Under the pieces are notes generated by a model, which searched no databases, had not been told where the DNA came from, and was given only the letters and a program-made list of their open reading frames with translations. A stretch of 64,000 bases of DNA from Nitrosomonadales bacterium (lineage in GTDB: Bacteria; Pseudomonadota; Gammaproteobacteria; Burkholderiales; Gallionellaceae): assembly GCA_016208015.1 (NCBI GenBank), contig JACQYW010000012.1, forward strand, positions 248,001-312,000. Reading direction: 5' to 3'. Numbering within the stretch: the stretch's first letter is position 1; the number at the start of each line of letters is the position of its first letter. Below are positions 1-8,205 of this stretch, one piece after another. Position numbers and translations under genes: made by a program.

Positions 1-1
1 G

Positions 2-334
2 GGCGCGAGCGTTCTGGTCGGCGGCAAGAGCCACCTGAAGATCGGCGGCCTGATGGGCACCGTGGTGATCCCGTTCATCAAGCTGGATACCGAAGAAGAA
101 GTCGAGGTGTTGGTCGATTTCGCACAACGCACCATCGACTTCTTTGCCGAGAACGCACTGGAGCACGAGCGTACCGGCGAGATGATCGAGCGTATCGGCC
201 TGGCCAACTTCCTCGATGCGATGGAGATCGATGTGGATCCGGCGATGATCAGCTCGCCGCGCATGAACCCCTACGTCCGTACCGACGGATGGGACGACGA
301 AGTCGCCAAGATCAAAGCCAAGAAGCAAGCTTAA
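2..334 (+). CDS. dsrA: Dissimilatory sulfite reductase alpha subunit, C-terminal part (partial at 5' end)
   Basis: The open frame runs in from the left edge of the window, so the start and the siroheme/[4Fe-4S] cysteines lie outside. The visible 110 residues match the DsrA C-terminus in character: the GGLMGTVVIPF stretch, a helical acidic segment and a Lys-rich tail. DsrA pairs with DsrB, whose gene starts 11 bases after the stop, to form the cytoplasmic siroheme enzyme that in sulfur oxidisers works in reverse, from sulfide-level persulfide sulfur to sulfite. An in-frame ATG at 53 is internal and not the real start. The identification leans on the neighbouring dsr genes. Confidence 0.93.
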   Translation, partial: GASVLVGGKSHLKIGGLMGTVVIPFIKLDTEEEVEVLVDFAQRTIDFFAENALEHERTGEMIERIGLANFLDAMEIDVDPAMISSPRMNPYVRTDGWDDEVAKIKAKKQA

Positions 335-345
335 GGAGATAGAAG

Positions 346-1425
346 ATGAATGCACCCGTACAGATGCGCAAGCCGAAAGAGACTGGCGTACCGGACAACA
401 AGAAATACCTGCATCCAGTGCTGGCCAAGAACTTCGGCGACTGGAAATACCACGACCGTCCCCGCCCCGGCGTGCTGCACCATGTCTCCCATAGCGGGGA
501 CGAAGTGTGGTCCGTGCGTGCCGGCACCCAGCGTCAGATGGACGTCTACACCATCCGCACGCTGTGCGATATCGCCGACAAGTTCGCCGACGGCCGCGTT
601 CGTTTCACCATCCGCTCCAACATCGAATACATGGTGTCGGACGAGAAGAAGGTCGCACCGCTGATCGCCGAACTGGAGAAGCACGGCTTCCCCGTGGGCG
701 GTACCGGCAACTCCGTGACCATGATCGCGCATACCCAGGGCTGGCTGCACTGCGACATCCCCGGCACCGATGCCTCCGGCGTGGTCAAGGCGCTGATGGA
801 CGAGCTGATCGAAGAGTTCAAGCATGAAGAGATGCCGAACCGCGTGCACATGTCCACTTCCTGCTGCGAGATCAACTGCGGCGGCCAGGCCGACATCGCC
901 ATCATCGTGCAGCACACCAAGCCTCCGGTCATCAACCATGACCTGGTCGCCAACGTGTGCGAACGTCCGGCAGTGGTTGCCCGTTGCCCGGTTGCGGCGA
1001 TCCGTCCCGCCATGGTCAACGGCAAGCCTTCGCTGGAGATCGACGAGACCAAATGTATGTGCTGCGGCGCCTGCTACCCTCCCTGCCCGCCGATGCAGAT
1101 CAACGATCCGGAAAATTCCAAGCTGGCGATCTGGGTTGGCGGCAAGAACTCCAACGCGCGCGGCAAGCCTACCTTCATGAAGATGGTCGCTTCCGGTCTG
1201 CCCAACAACGCACCGCGCTGGCCCGAAGTCGGCGCTGCCGTGAAGAACATCATCAGCGTCTACAAGGCGGATGCGCGTCCGTGGGAGCGTATTGCTGACT
1301 GGATCGACCGTATCGGCTGGCCGCGTTTCTTCGAAAAGACCGGGTTGCCGTTCACGAAGTACCTGATCGACGACTGGCGTGGTTCGCGTTACAACCTGAA
1401 CGCTTCGACGCATATCCGTTTCTGA
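346..1425 (+). CDS. dsrB: Dissimilatory sulfite reductase beta subunit
   Basis: The 359-residue protein has the length of DsrB. Cysteine motifs for siroheme/[4Fe-4S] binding are visible in the middle (SCCEINCGG near residue 170, then CERPAVVARCP near 205), followed by an inserted ferredoxin domain with CMCCGACYPPCPP near residue 240, all typical of DsrB. AGGAGA precedes the ATG by a normal distance. With DsrA it forms the alpha2beta2 sulfite reductase; the dsrEFH and dsrL genes downstream indicate the oxidative (reverse) type. It is the second gene of a long co-directional cluster with short gaps. Confidence 0.97.
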   Translation: MNAPVQMRKPKETGVPDNKKYLHPVLAKNFGDWKYHDRPRPGVLHHVSHSGDEVWSVRAGTQRQMDVYTIRTLCDIADKFADGRVRFTIRSNIEYMVSDEKKVAPLIAELEKHGFPVGGTGNSVTMIAHTQGWLHCDIPGTDASGVVKALMDELIEEFKHEEMPNRVHMSTSCCEINCGGQADIAIIVQHTKPPVINHDLVANVCERPAVVARCPVAAIRPAMVNGKPSLEIDETKCMCCGACYPPCPPMQINDPENSKLAIWVGGKNSNARGKPTFMKMVASGLPNNAPRWPEVGAAVKNIISVYKADARPWERIADWIDRIGWPRFFEKTGLPFTKYLIDDWRGSRYNLNASTHIRF

Positions 1426-1438
1426 GCGAGGTAGACTG

Positions 1439-1798
1439 ATGAAATACGGAATCGTCGTTAACGAAGGTCCTTACCAGCATCAAGCCAGCGATTCAGCTTA
1501 TCTGTTTGCGAAGGCCGCCATCGAGAAGGGGCACGAAGTATGGCGCGTGTTCTTCTATCACGATGGCGTCCATAACGCGTCCAAGCTGACCGAGCCGCCG
1601 CAGGATGACCGCCACATCGTGAACCGCTGGGCCAAGCTGGCCGAGGAGCACAAGGTCGACTTGGTGGTGTGCGTCGCTGCTGCGCTGCGTCGCGGTATCA
1701 AGGAAGATAACCTGGCTCAGGGCTTCCGCATCTCAGGGCTGGGGCAGTTGGTGGAAGCCGGCATCAAGTGTGACCGTCTGGTCACCTTCGGCGATTAA
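1439..1798 (+). CDS. dsrE: DsrE sulfurtransferase subunit
   Basis: This 119-residue protein is one subunit of the cytoplasmic DsrEFH sulfur-transfer complex, homologous to TusBCD. The cysteine known to carry persulfide in DsrE (Cys78 in Allochromatium) falls at residue 78 here, in the VVCVAAALRRG motif; a second cysteine lies near residue 110. DsrEFH receives sulfur from a TusA-type carrier and passes it to DsrC. The family is linked to sulfur oxidisers, so it supports the reverse direction for DsrAB. The gene sits 13 bases after dsrB. Confidence 0.95.
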   Translation: MKYGIVVNEGPYQHQASDSAYLFAKAAIEKGHEVWRVFFYHDGVHNASKLTEPPQDDRHIVNRWAKLAEEHKVDLVVCVAAALRRGIKEDNLAQGFRISGLGQLVEAGIKCDRLVTFGD

Positions 1799-1809
1799 GG
1801 AGAGACGAG

Positions 1810-2175
1810 ATGAGTGATGCGAAAAAATTCATGTTCGTCAACCGCAAGGCACCTTACGGCACGATCTATGCGCTGGAATCGCTGGAAGTGGTGTTGATCA
1901 CTGCAGCATTCGATCAGGATGTGTCGCTGGCGTTCCTTGACGACGGCGTATATCAGTTGAAGAAGGGGCAGCAGACCAAAGGTATCGAGACCAAGAACTT
2001 CTCGCCTGCCTACCGTGCACTGGAAGACTACGACATCGAGAAACTGTATGTCGAAAAGGAAGCCATGACGGCACGCGGTCTGACCGAAGAAGATTTTCTG
2101 GTGCCTGTCACCGTGCTCGGGCGTGCCGAAATGGGCAAGCTGATGGATGAGCAAGACGTGGTCTTGAGTTTCTAA
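1810..2175 (+). CDS. dsrF: DsrF subunit of the DsrEFH complex
   Basis: The 121-residue protein belongs to the DsrE/DsrF/TusC fold family and lies between dsrE and dsrH as expected. It contains no cysteine at all, so it cannot itself carry persulfide; a structural role in the DsrE2F2H2 hexamer is the likely explanation. This fits the known picture in which only DsrE and DsrH have conserved functional cysteines. AAGGAGAG precedes the ATG. Confidence 0.93.
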   Translation: MSDAKKFMFVNRKAPYGTIYALESLEVVLITAAFDQDVSLAFLDDGVYQLKKGQQTKGIETKNFSPAYRALEDYDIEKLYVEKEAMTARGLTEEDFLVPVTVLGRAEMGKLMDEQDVVLSF

Positions 2176-2184
2176 GGGGGCGCA

Positions 2185-2481
2185 ATGTTACATATCATCA
2201 ATAAATCACCCCTGACCAGCGTCACGCTGGACACTTGTTTGAATACGGCGGCGGGCGGAGATATCCTGCTCATCGAAGACGGGGTCTATGCGGCGACGCG
2301 CGGCAGTGCCGCCGAGGCCCAGCTGCGTGCGGCGATGGGCAAGTTCAAAGTGCATGTGCTGATGCCCGATCTGGAAGCGCGCGGTCTCGGCGACCGTCTC
2401 ATGGACGGCGTCTCGGCAGTGGATTACGGCGGTTTCGTCGACCTGACAAGCAATAACAAAACCTGCCAATCCTGGCTTTAA
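2185..2481 (+). CDS. dsrH: DsrH subunit of the DsrEFH complex
   Basis: A 98-residue DsrH/TusB-type protein. The single conserved cysteine expected near residue 20 is present at residue 18 (LDTCLNTA), followed by GDILLIEDGVYA, which is characteristic of the family. It completes the dsrEFH trio and starts 9 bases after dsrF behind a GGGGG-type ribosome binding site. A second cysteine is close to the C-terminus. Confidence 0.94.
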   Translation: MLHIINKSPLTSVTLDTCLNTAAGGDILLIEDGVYAATRGSAAEAQLRAAMGKFKVHVLMPDLEARGLGDRLMDGVSAVDYGGFVDLTSNNKTCQSWL

Positions 2482-2509
2482 ATCTGCAACATATTGAAGG
2501 AGAAATAGC

Positions 2510-2845
2510 ATGGCAAACATCGAAGTCGCTGGCAAAACCTACGAAACAGACGAGGAAGGTTATCTGATCAATCTGGCCGATTGGAATACCGACATCGCGA
2601 ATTACATGGCGCAAACAGAAAGCATCACGATGACCGATCAACACTGGGAAGTCGTCAACTTCCTGCGCGAGTATTTCGAGGAATATCAGATCGCTCCGGC
2701 TGTGCGCGTGCTGACCAAGGCTATCGGCAAGAAACTGGGCGCCGAAAAGGGCACCAGCGAATACCTGTATGGTCTGTTCCCGTACGGTCCCGGCAAGCAG
2801 GCGTGCAAGATCGCCGGTCTGCCCAAGCCAACCGGTTGCATCTAA
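2510..2845 (+). CDS. dsrC: DsrC sulfur carrier protein
   Basis: The 111-residue protein ends in the DsrC signature arm with two cysteines, Cys99 (QACKIAGL) and the penultimate Cys110 (PTGCI). In DsrC these two residues receive sulfur from DsrEFH and form the trisulfide/persulfide substrate handled by DsrAB and DsrK. Having both cysteines separates true DsrC from single-cysteine TusE/RspA homologues. A strong GAAGGAGAAA ribosome binding site precedes the ATG, consistent with the high expression usual for DsrC. Confidence 0.97.
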   Translation: MANIEVAGKTYETDEEGYLINLADWNTDIANYMAQTESITMTDQHWEVVNFLREYFEEYQIAPAVRVLTKAIGKKLGAEKGTSEYLYGLFPYGPGKQACKIAGLPKPTGCI

Positions 2846-2872
2846 TCCAGGCACAGCGATAGGGATACACTC

Positions 2873-3604
2873 ATGGCGAGCACCGTTTTTGCGATCCTGT
2901 TCTACCTCGCTACGCTGTTGTTCGTCGTAGGTTTGCTCTATCGCATCAGTACCTACGCCCGCACCCCGGCTCCACTGAAGATACCGACCACACCCGCGCC
3001 GACCACCACGGGCGGCGTGGTGCTGCGCATGACGCGCGAGGTCGTGTTCTTCGAAAGTCTGTTCAAGGCCAATCTGTGGACTTGGGGAATGGGTATGTTG
3101 TTCCATGCCAGCCTGGCTCTGGTGACGTTGCGCCATCTGCGCTATTTCACCGACCCGGTGTGGGCCTGGGTCGAATTCATCCAGCCGTTCGGCATCTATG
3201 CGGGCATCACCATGCTGCTGGGGCTGCTCGGTCTGTGGGCGCGCCGTCTGCTCGTCGAGCGCATCCGCTATATCTCCACACCGTCCGACCACCTGATGCT
3301 GGTGCTGCTGATCGGCATCGCCGCCTCCGGTCTGATGATGAAGTTCGTCGCGCACACCGATGTGATCGCGGTGAAAGGATATTTCCTCGGTCTGATGCAT
3401 TTCAATGTGCAGGTGCTGCCGGCCGATCTGTTGCTGGCCGGGCACCTGTCAATGGTTGTAGCGCTCCTGGTTGTGTTCCCCTTCAGCAAATTGCTGCACG
3501 CACCGGGAGTCTTTTTCTCACCTACCCGCAATCAGAAAGACGATCCGCGCGAAAAGCGCCATCTGAGTGCGTGGGCTGCCAAACTGGAATCGGAGAAGAA
3601 CTGA
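2873..3604 (+). CDS. dsrM: DsrM, membrane cytochrome b subunit of DsrMKJOP
   Basis: A 243-residue integral membrane protein of the NarI-like cytochrome b family with about five hydrophobic segments. Histidines placed for haem b ligation occur in membrane segments (MLFHASLALVTLRHLRYF and LLLAGHLSMVVALLV). DsrM exchanges electrons with the quinone pool and is bound to the cytoplasmic Fe-S protein DsrK. The stop lies one base before the dsrK start, so the two are translationally close. Confidence 0.94.
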   Translation: MASTVFAILFYLATLLFVVGLLYRISTYARTPAPLKIPTTPAPTTTGGVVLRMTREVVFFESLFKANLWTWGMGMLFHASLALVTLRHLRYFTDPVWAWVEFIQPFGIYAGITMLLGLLGLWARRLLVERIRYISTPSDHLMLVLLIGIAASGLMMKFVAHTDVIAVKGYFLGLMHFNVQVLPADLLLAGHLSMVVALLVVFPFSKLLHAPGVFFSPTRNQKDDPREKRHLSAWAAKLESEKN

Positions 3605-3605
3605 A

Positions 3606-5135
3606 ATGGCAGATATCGTAGCGCCAGCCTACCGCACCATCCCCATCATCCCCGCGCTGAAGCCGGGTGCGATGGAAGGCAAGGGCCCCTTCGTTGCCAG
3701 CGAGAAGCTCAATGAAGCGCTCGGCTTCCCCGGCCAACTGGTGGAAGACTGGCATGACAAGGTCATCGCCAAGATGGGCGACATGCTGTCGAAATACCGC
3801 TCTTTCCGCGTGTTCATGGATGCCTGCGTACATTGCGGCGCCTGTTCCGACAAGTGCCATTATTTCATCGGCACACAAGACCCGAAGAACATGCCGGTGG
3901 CACGCCAGGACCTGATGCGCAGCGTGTACCGCCGCTACTTCACGATACCCGGCAAGCTCTTCCCCAAACTGGTTGGCGCGCGCGATTTGACGCGCGAAGT
4001 GCTGGACGAGTGGTACAACTATTTCAACCAGTGTTCAGAGTGCCGCCGTTGCTCGGTGTTCTGCCCCTACGGTATCGACACCGCCGAGATCACCATGGCG
4101 GCGCGCGAGATATTGGACTCGGTCGGTTACGGTCAGAAGTACTCCAACGAGATCATCGGCAAGGTGCACAAGATCGGCAATAACCTCGGTCTGCCCGGCC
4201 CGGCGCTGATCGACACGCTGGAAGGTCTGGAAGAGGACGTCAAGGATGCCACCGGTATCGATGTGCGTTTCCCCATCGACGTGAAGGGCGCGGAAGTGCT
4301 GCTGATCACGCCGTCCGCCGACTTCTTCGCCGAACCGCATATCGACAGCCTGATCGGTTATGCCAAGGTGTTCCATGCCACCGGCACCAGCTGGACGCTG
4401 TCGTCCATGTCGTCCGAGGCGGGTAACTTCGGCATGTTCATCGGCAACTACGACCAGTTGCGCACCATCGCCATGCGTATCCGCCAGGCCGCGCTGGAAC
4501 TGGGCGTCAAACGTATCGTGGTGGGCGAGTGCGGTCATGCCTGGCGCGTGGCCTACAGCTTCTGGAACACCCTGACCGGCGTGGGCGACGGCGCGGATGC
4601 CAACGACCGCTTCGCGCAGATGCTGCAAAAACAGCTGGACCACCGCTACAAACAGCCGGCGCATATCTGCGAGTTCACCTGGGACATGATCCAGGACGAG
4701 CGCCTGACGTTCGACAAGTCCAAGAACGACAAGCACATCATCACGTTCCACGATTCATGCAACGTGGCGCGCGGATCGCGCATGGGCGATATGCCCGGCG
4801 GACAGTTCGAGATTCCGCGCAACATCATCAAGGCAGTGGCCAACAATTTCGTCGAGATGGCACCCAACACCACGCGCGAGCAGACCTTCTGCTGCGGCGG
4901 CGGCGGCGGATTGCTGACCGACGACCTGATCGATCTGCGCGTCAAAGGTGCATTGCCGCGCATGGAAGTACTGAAGAATGCGGTCGACGAGCATGGCGTC
5001 AATTTCATGGCGACCATCTGTGCGATATGCAAGGCGCAATTCACCAAGGTCATGCCCATCTATGGTTTCGACAGAAAGATGGTGGGCGGAGTACATCAAC
5101 TGGTCAGCAATGCGATCCAGCTGGGTCCGAAATAA
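3606..5135 (+). CDS. dsrK: DsrK, HdrD-like Fe-S subunit of DsrMKJOP
   Basis: Start chosen at the ATG at 3606 behind GGAGAAG rather than an upstream in-frame alternative inside dsrM. The 509-residue protein has two ferredoxin-type motifs (CVHCGACSDKC and CSECRRCSVFC) and two CCG-type cysteine-rich regions near the C-terminus (HDSCNVARG, FCCGGGGG, CAICKAQF), the arrangement seen in HdrD-like proteins that bind a catalytic [4Fe-4S] centre. DsrK is thought to act on the DsrC trisulfide or disulfide on the cytoplasmic side of the membrane complex. Confidence 0.95.
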   Translation: MADIVAPAYRTIPIIPALKPGAMEGKGPFVASEKLNEALGFPGQLVEDWHDKVIAKMGDMLSKYRSFRVFMDACVHCGACSDKCHYFIGTQDPKNMPVARQDLMRSVYRRYFTIPGKLFPKLVGARDLTREVLDEWYNYFNQCSECRRCSVFCPYGIDTAEITMAAREILDSVGYGQKYSNEIIGKVHKIGNNLGLPGPALIDTLEGLEEDVKDATGIDVRFPIDVKGAEVLLITPSADFFAEPHIDSLIGYAKVFHATGTSWTLSSMSSEAGNFGMFIGNYDQLRTIAMRIRQAALELGVKRIVVGECGHAWRVAYSFWNTLTGVGDGADANDRFAQMLQKQLDHRYKQPAHICEFTWDMIQDERLTFDKSKNDKHIITFHDSCNVARGSRMGDMPGGQFEIPRNIIKAVANNFVEMAPNTTREQTFCCGGGGGLLTDDLIDLRVKGALPRMEVLKNAVDEHGVNFMATICAICKAQFTKVMPIYGFDRKMVGGVHQLVSNAIQLGPK

Positions 5136-5150
5136 CGAGGAGAAGCAAAC

Positions 5151-7121
5151 ATGTCAGTAGTCAGCGAAACCCCGCAAAAGATCACCTTCCGCCGTTACAA
5201 GGATGGCGATAGCAAAGTCCGTCGGATGAACGAGAAGATTTTCCAGGCCGGCTATTCCTACAAGTGCCCGACCTACATCCAGTCCACGCCGCCCTGCCAG
5301 GGCAGTTGCCCGGCGGGTGAGGATATCCGCGGATATCTGGCTATCGTGCGCGGCACCGAGAAGGTGCCCAACGGCGCCGATGGCAAGCCGGTCATGCCGT
5401 GGCAGGAATATGCATGGCGCCGCCTGACCGAAGCCAATCCGTTCCCGTCGGTGATGGGGCGTGTATGCCCGGCTCCGTGCGAAAGCGGCTGCAACCGCAA
5501 TGAAGTTGAAGACCATGTCGGCATCAACTCGGTCGAGCACTTCCTCGGCGAATATGCGGTCGCCAACAAGCTCAAATTCAACAAGCCGAACGTCAAGTCC
5601 TCCGGCAAGAAGGTCGCCATCCTCGGCGGCGGACCTGCCGGTCTGTCCTGCGCCTATCAGCTGGTGATGAAGGGCCACGACGTCACTGTATTCGACGAAC
5701 ATGAACACCTCGGCGGCATGATGCGTTACGGCATCCCCGGCTTCCGTACTCCGCGCGACGTGCTCGACGCAGAGATCCAGCGCATCATCGATCTGGGCGT
5801 GAAGACGCGCATGAAGACACGCGTCGGCAGTGACATCACCATGGAACAGATCCGCAAGGAGTTCGATGCGGTGTTTCTGGGCATGGGCGCACAGGCCGGT
5901 CGTGCGCTGCCCATCGCCGACAGCGCCGCACCCAACGTGGTGACTGCGACCGCATTCCTGCAAGCCTTCAACGAAGGCCGTCTGCAGCACGTCGGCAAGC
6001 GCGTGGTCGTGGTCGGCGGTGGCGATACCTCCATCGACGTGGCGACCGTTGCCCGCCGTCTGGGTCACATCACTCATGCCAAGCCGACCGATGCCGAGAT
6101 GGCCATCGCCGGACGCATGGCGCACGATGTCGCCGATATCTCCGCCAAGCAAGGTGCTGAAGTGGCGCTGACCTCGGTGTTCGACATCGACAAGATGCAA
6201 GCCAACAAGCACGAGATCGAGCAGGCGCTGGCAGAAGGCATTCACATCCTCGGCGGCATGGTGCCTCTCGGCATCGTGCGCGGTGCCGACGGTCGTGCGA
6301 CTGCGCTGCGCGTCGCCAAGTGCGAAGCGAAGTTCGTCGGCGGCAAGCTGGAGATCAAGAACGTCGAAGGCAGCGAATACGACATCGAGGCTGACCTGAT
6401 CGTTTCGGCGATCGGCCAGGCTGTCGATTTCACCGGGCTGGAAGTGTTCAACAACGGCAAGGGCGCCGTCTCTACCGACCGCAACTACGTGGTAAACGGC
6501 CAGCCTGGCGTGTTCGCCGGCGGCGACGTGATCCGTCCGCACCTGCTGACCACCGCTATCGGCCACGGCTCCATCGCAGCCGACGGTATCGACAACTTCC
6601 TGCAGGGCAAGGATCTGGAGAAGCGTCCCAAGATCGATGCGCACCAGTTCGACCTGATGCGCAAGCTGGTGGAGAAGGGTATCAAGGTCGAACAGTCGCA
6701 CGAGCCGATGCGCGGCACCTGCAATTCCAATGTCGCGGTGCACAACTTCGACAACCGTTCCGACCGTTACATCATTCCGCACGACAAGTTGTTCCTCGGC
6801 CATTTTGGTTATGTGCAGCGCAACCAGCGCAACATCATCACGCTGGACAAGGAAACCGCGCTGGGCAACTTCCAGGACCGCCTCGGTGTACTGGACGAGA
6901 AGCAGGCAGTTGCCGAAGCGAAGCGCTGCATGAGCTGCGGCATGTGCTTCGAGTGCGACAACTGCGTGGTGTATTGCCCGCAGACCGCCGTGTACCGTGT
7001 CAAGAAGACCGAATCGACGCTGGGCCGTTACGTCGCCACCGACTACGACAAGTGCATCGGCTGCCACATCTGTGCCGACGTGTGCCCGACCGGTTACATC
7101 CAAATGGGCTTGGGTGAGTGA
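5151..7121 (+). CDS. dsrL: DsrL, NAD(P)H:acceptor iron-sulfur flavoprotein
   Basis: The 656-residue protein resembles the small subunit of glutamate synthase. It has an N-terminal cysteine-rich Fe-S domain (residues about 40-115), an FAD site (LGGGPAGLSCAYQL near 160), an NAD(P)H site (VVGGGDTSIDVATVARRL near 285) and a C-terminal extension with two ferredoxin motifs (CMSCGMCFECDNC near 595 and CIGCHICADVCP near 640). In sulfur oxidisers DsrL partners DsrAB and passes the released electrons to NAD(P)+. Its stop codon overlaps the dsrJ start (TGATG). Confidence 0.96.
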   Translation: MSVVSETPQKITFRRYKDGDSKVRRMNEKIFQAGYSYKCPTYIQSTPPCQGSCPAGEDIRGYLAIVRGTEKVPNGADGKPVMPWQEYAWRRLTEANPFPSVMGRVCPAPCESGCNRNEVEDHVGINSVEHFLGEYAVANKLKFNKPNVKSSGKKVAILGGGPAGLSCAYQLVMKGHDVTVFDEHEHLGGMMRYGIPGFRTPRDVLDAEIQRIIDLGVKTRMKTRVGSDITMEQIRKEFDAVFLGMGAQAGRALPIADSAAPNVVTATAFLQAFNEGRLQHVGKRVVVVGGGDTSIDVATVARRLGHITHAKPTDAEMAIAGRMAHDVADISAKQGAEVALTSVFDIDKMQANKHEIEQALAEGIHILGGMVPLGIVRGADGRATALRVAKCEAKFVGGKLEIKNVEGSEYDIEADLIVSAIGQAVDFTGLEVFNNGKGAVSTDRNYVVNGQPGVFAGGDVIRPHLLTTAIGHGSIAADGIDNFLQGKDLEKRPKIDAHQFDLMRKLVEKGIKVEQSHEPMRGTCNSNVAVHNFDNRSDRYIIPHDKLFLGHFGYVQRNQRNIITLDKETALGNFQDRLGVLDEKQAVAEAKRCMSCGMCFECDNCVVYCPQTAVYRVKKTESTLGRYVATDYDKCIGCHICADVCPTGYIQMGLGE

Positions 7122-7489
7122 TGAGACTGCTCGTATCTCTGCTGTTGTGCCTTTGCATCCCGCAGGTCTGGGCGGCAGAGGCGAACGCGCCCAAGCTGGA
7201 TGTCGGCAAGGGCGGGGAGTGCGTGAAGGATACGCAGTGGATGCGCAAGAACCACATGCACGTGCTCAAGCACCAGCGTGATGAGACCGTGCGCAAGGGC
7301 ATACGTGTAGAGCAGGATGCGCTGAAGAACTGCGTGGAATGCCACGCCAGCACCAGCGACAACAGCGTGACGGCGCGCGAAGACAGCTTCTGTGTCGGCT
7401 GCCACCGTTATGCCGCAGTCAAGATCGATTGTTTCGAATGTCACGCCAGCAAACGCAAGCAAGCGCTCGCCAATAAGGACGTCAAATGA
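7121..7489 (+). CDS. dsrJ: DsrJ, periplasmic triheme cytochrome c
   Basis: The start is the ATG at 7121 overlapping the dsrL stop; a GTG one codon earlier is also possible. The 122-residue protein has a hydrophobic signal/anchor at residues 1-19 and exactly three CXXCH haem c motifs (CVECH, CVGCH, CFECH). A lone Cys at residue 34 (GGECVKD) is a candidate for the unusual His/Cys-ligated haem of DsrJ. It is the periplasmic electron-transfer subunit of DsrMKJOP. Confidence 0.95.
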   Translation: MRLLVSLLLCLCIPQVWAAEANAPKLDVGKGGECVKDTQWMRKNHMHVLKHQRDETVRKGIRVEQDALKNCVECHASTSDNSVTAREDSFCVGCHRYAAVKIDCFECHASKRKQALANKDVK

Positions 7490-8202
7490 GCGAAATCGAC
7501 ACCCAACGCAGGCAGTTCCTGAAGACTTCGGCGGGCGCCGCAGCCATCGCCATCGCACCGGGGATGATGCTGTACCAGACTGCGCAAGGTGACACGCAAG
7601 CGGCCAGCTCAACAGTACGCTGGGGCATGCTGATCGACACTGCACAGTGCAAGGAAGGCTGCAACGATTGCGTGAGCGCCTGCAACAAGGAGAACGGCTT
7701 GTCCGGCAAGACCGGCGCGACCGACTCGCAGTGGATACGCAAGATCGAGATCAAGGATGTCAGCAGCGGGCGTGCTCTGTCGCTGCCGATGATGTGCCAG
7801 CATTGCGAGCATCCGCCCTGCGTGGATGTCTGCCCGACGCAGGCTTCGTTCAAGCGCGCCGACGGCATCGTGCTGGTGGACCGCCACCTTTGCATCGGCT
7901 GCCGTTATTGCATGATGGCTTGCCCGTACAAGGCTCGTTCCTTCGTGCATGAGACGCTGACCGACCAGAATCCCGATGTGCCGCGCGGCAAGGGCACGGT
8001 CGAAGCCTGCTCCCTGTGCGTACACCGCATCGACAAAGGGCAAAAACCCGCCTGCGCCGAAGCGTGCCAGAACAAGGCCATCCTGTTTGGCGACCTCAAC
8101 GATGCCAACAGCGATATCTACAAGAAGGTGCGCAGCGTCGCATCCGTGCAGATACGCGCCGACCTGCAACTGAACCCCGGCGTCCGTTACCAAGGGCTAT
8201 AA
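7486..8202 (+). CDS. dsrO: DsrO, periplasmic Fe-S subunit of DsrMKJOP
   Basis: The 238-residue protein begins with a twin-arginine signal (RRQFLKTSAGAAAIAIAPG) and carries four cysteine clusters for [4Fe-4S] centres, for example CKEGCNDCVSAC, CQHCEHPPCVDVCP, CIGCRYCMMACP and CSLCVHRI...CAEAC. This is the DmsB/HybA-like ferredoxin architecture. It should be exported folded by Tat and link DsrJ to the membrane subunit DsrP. It overlaps dsrJ by four bases (ATGA). Confidence 0.95.
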   Translation: MSEIDTQRRQFLKTSAGAAAIAIAPGMMLYQTAQGDTQAASSTVRWGMLIDTAQCKEGCNDCVSACNKENGLSGKTGATDSQWIRKIEIKDVSSGRALSLPMMCQHCEHPPCVDVCPTQASFKRADGIVLVDRHLCIGCRYCMMACPYKARSFVHETLTDQNPDVPRGKGTVEACSLCVHRIDKGQKPACAEACQNKAILFGDLNDANSDIYKKVRSVASVQIRADLQLNPGVRYQGL

Positions 8203-8205
8203 ATC

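Noticed and set aside
5154..7103. A 649-codon minus-strand frame opposite dsrL
   Set aside because: Antisense shadow; dsrL has clear FAD, NAD(P)H and Fe-S motifs on the plus strand.
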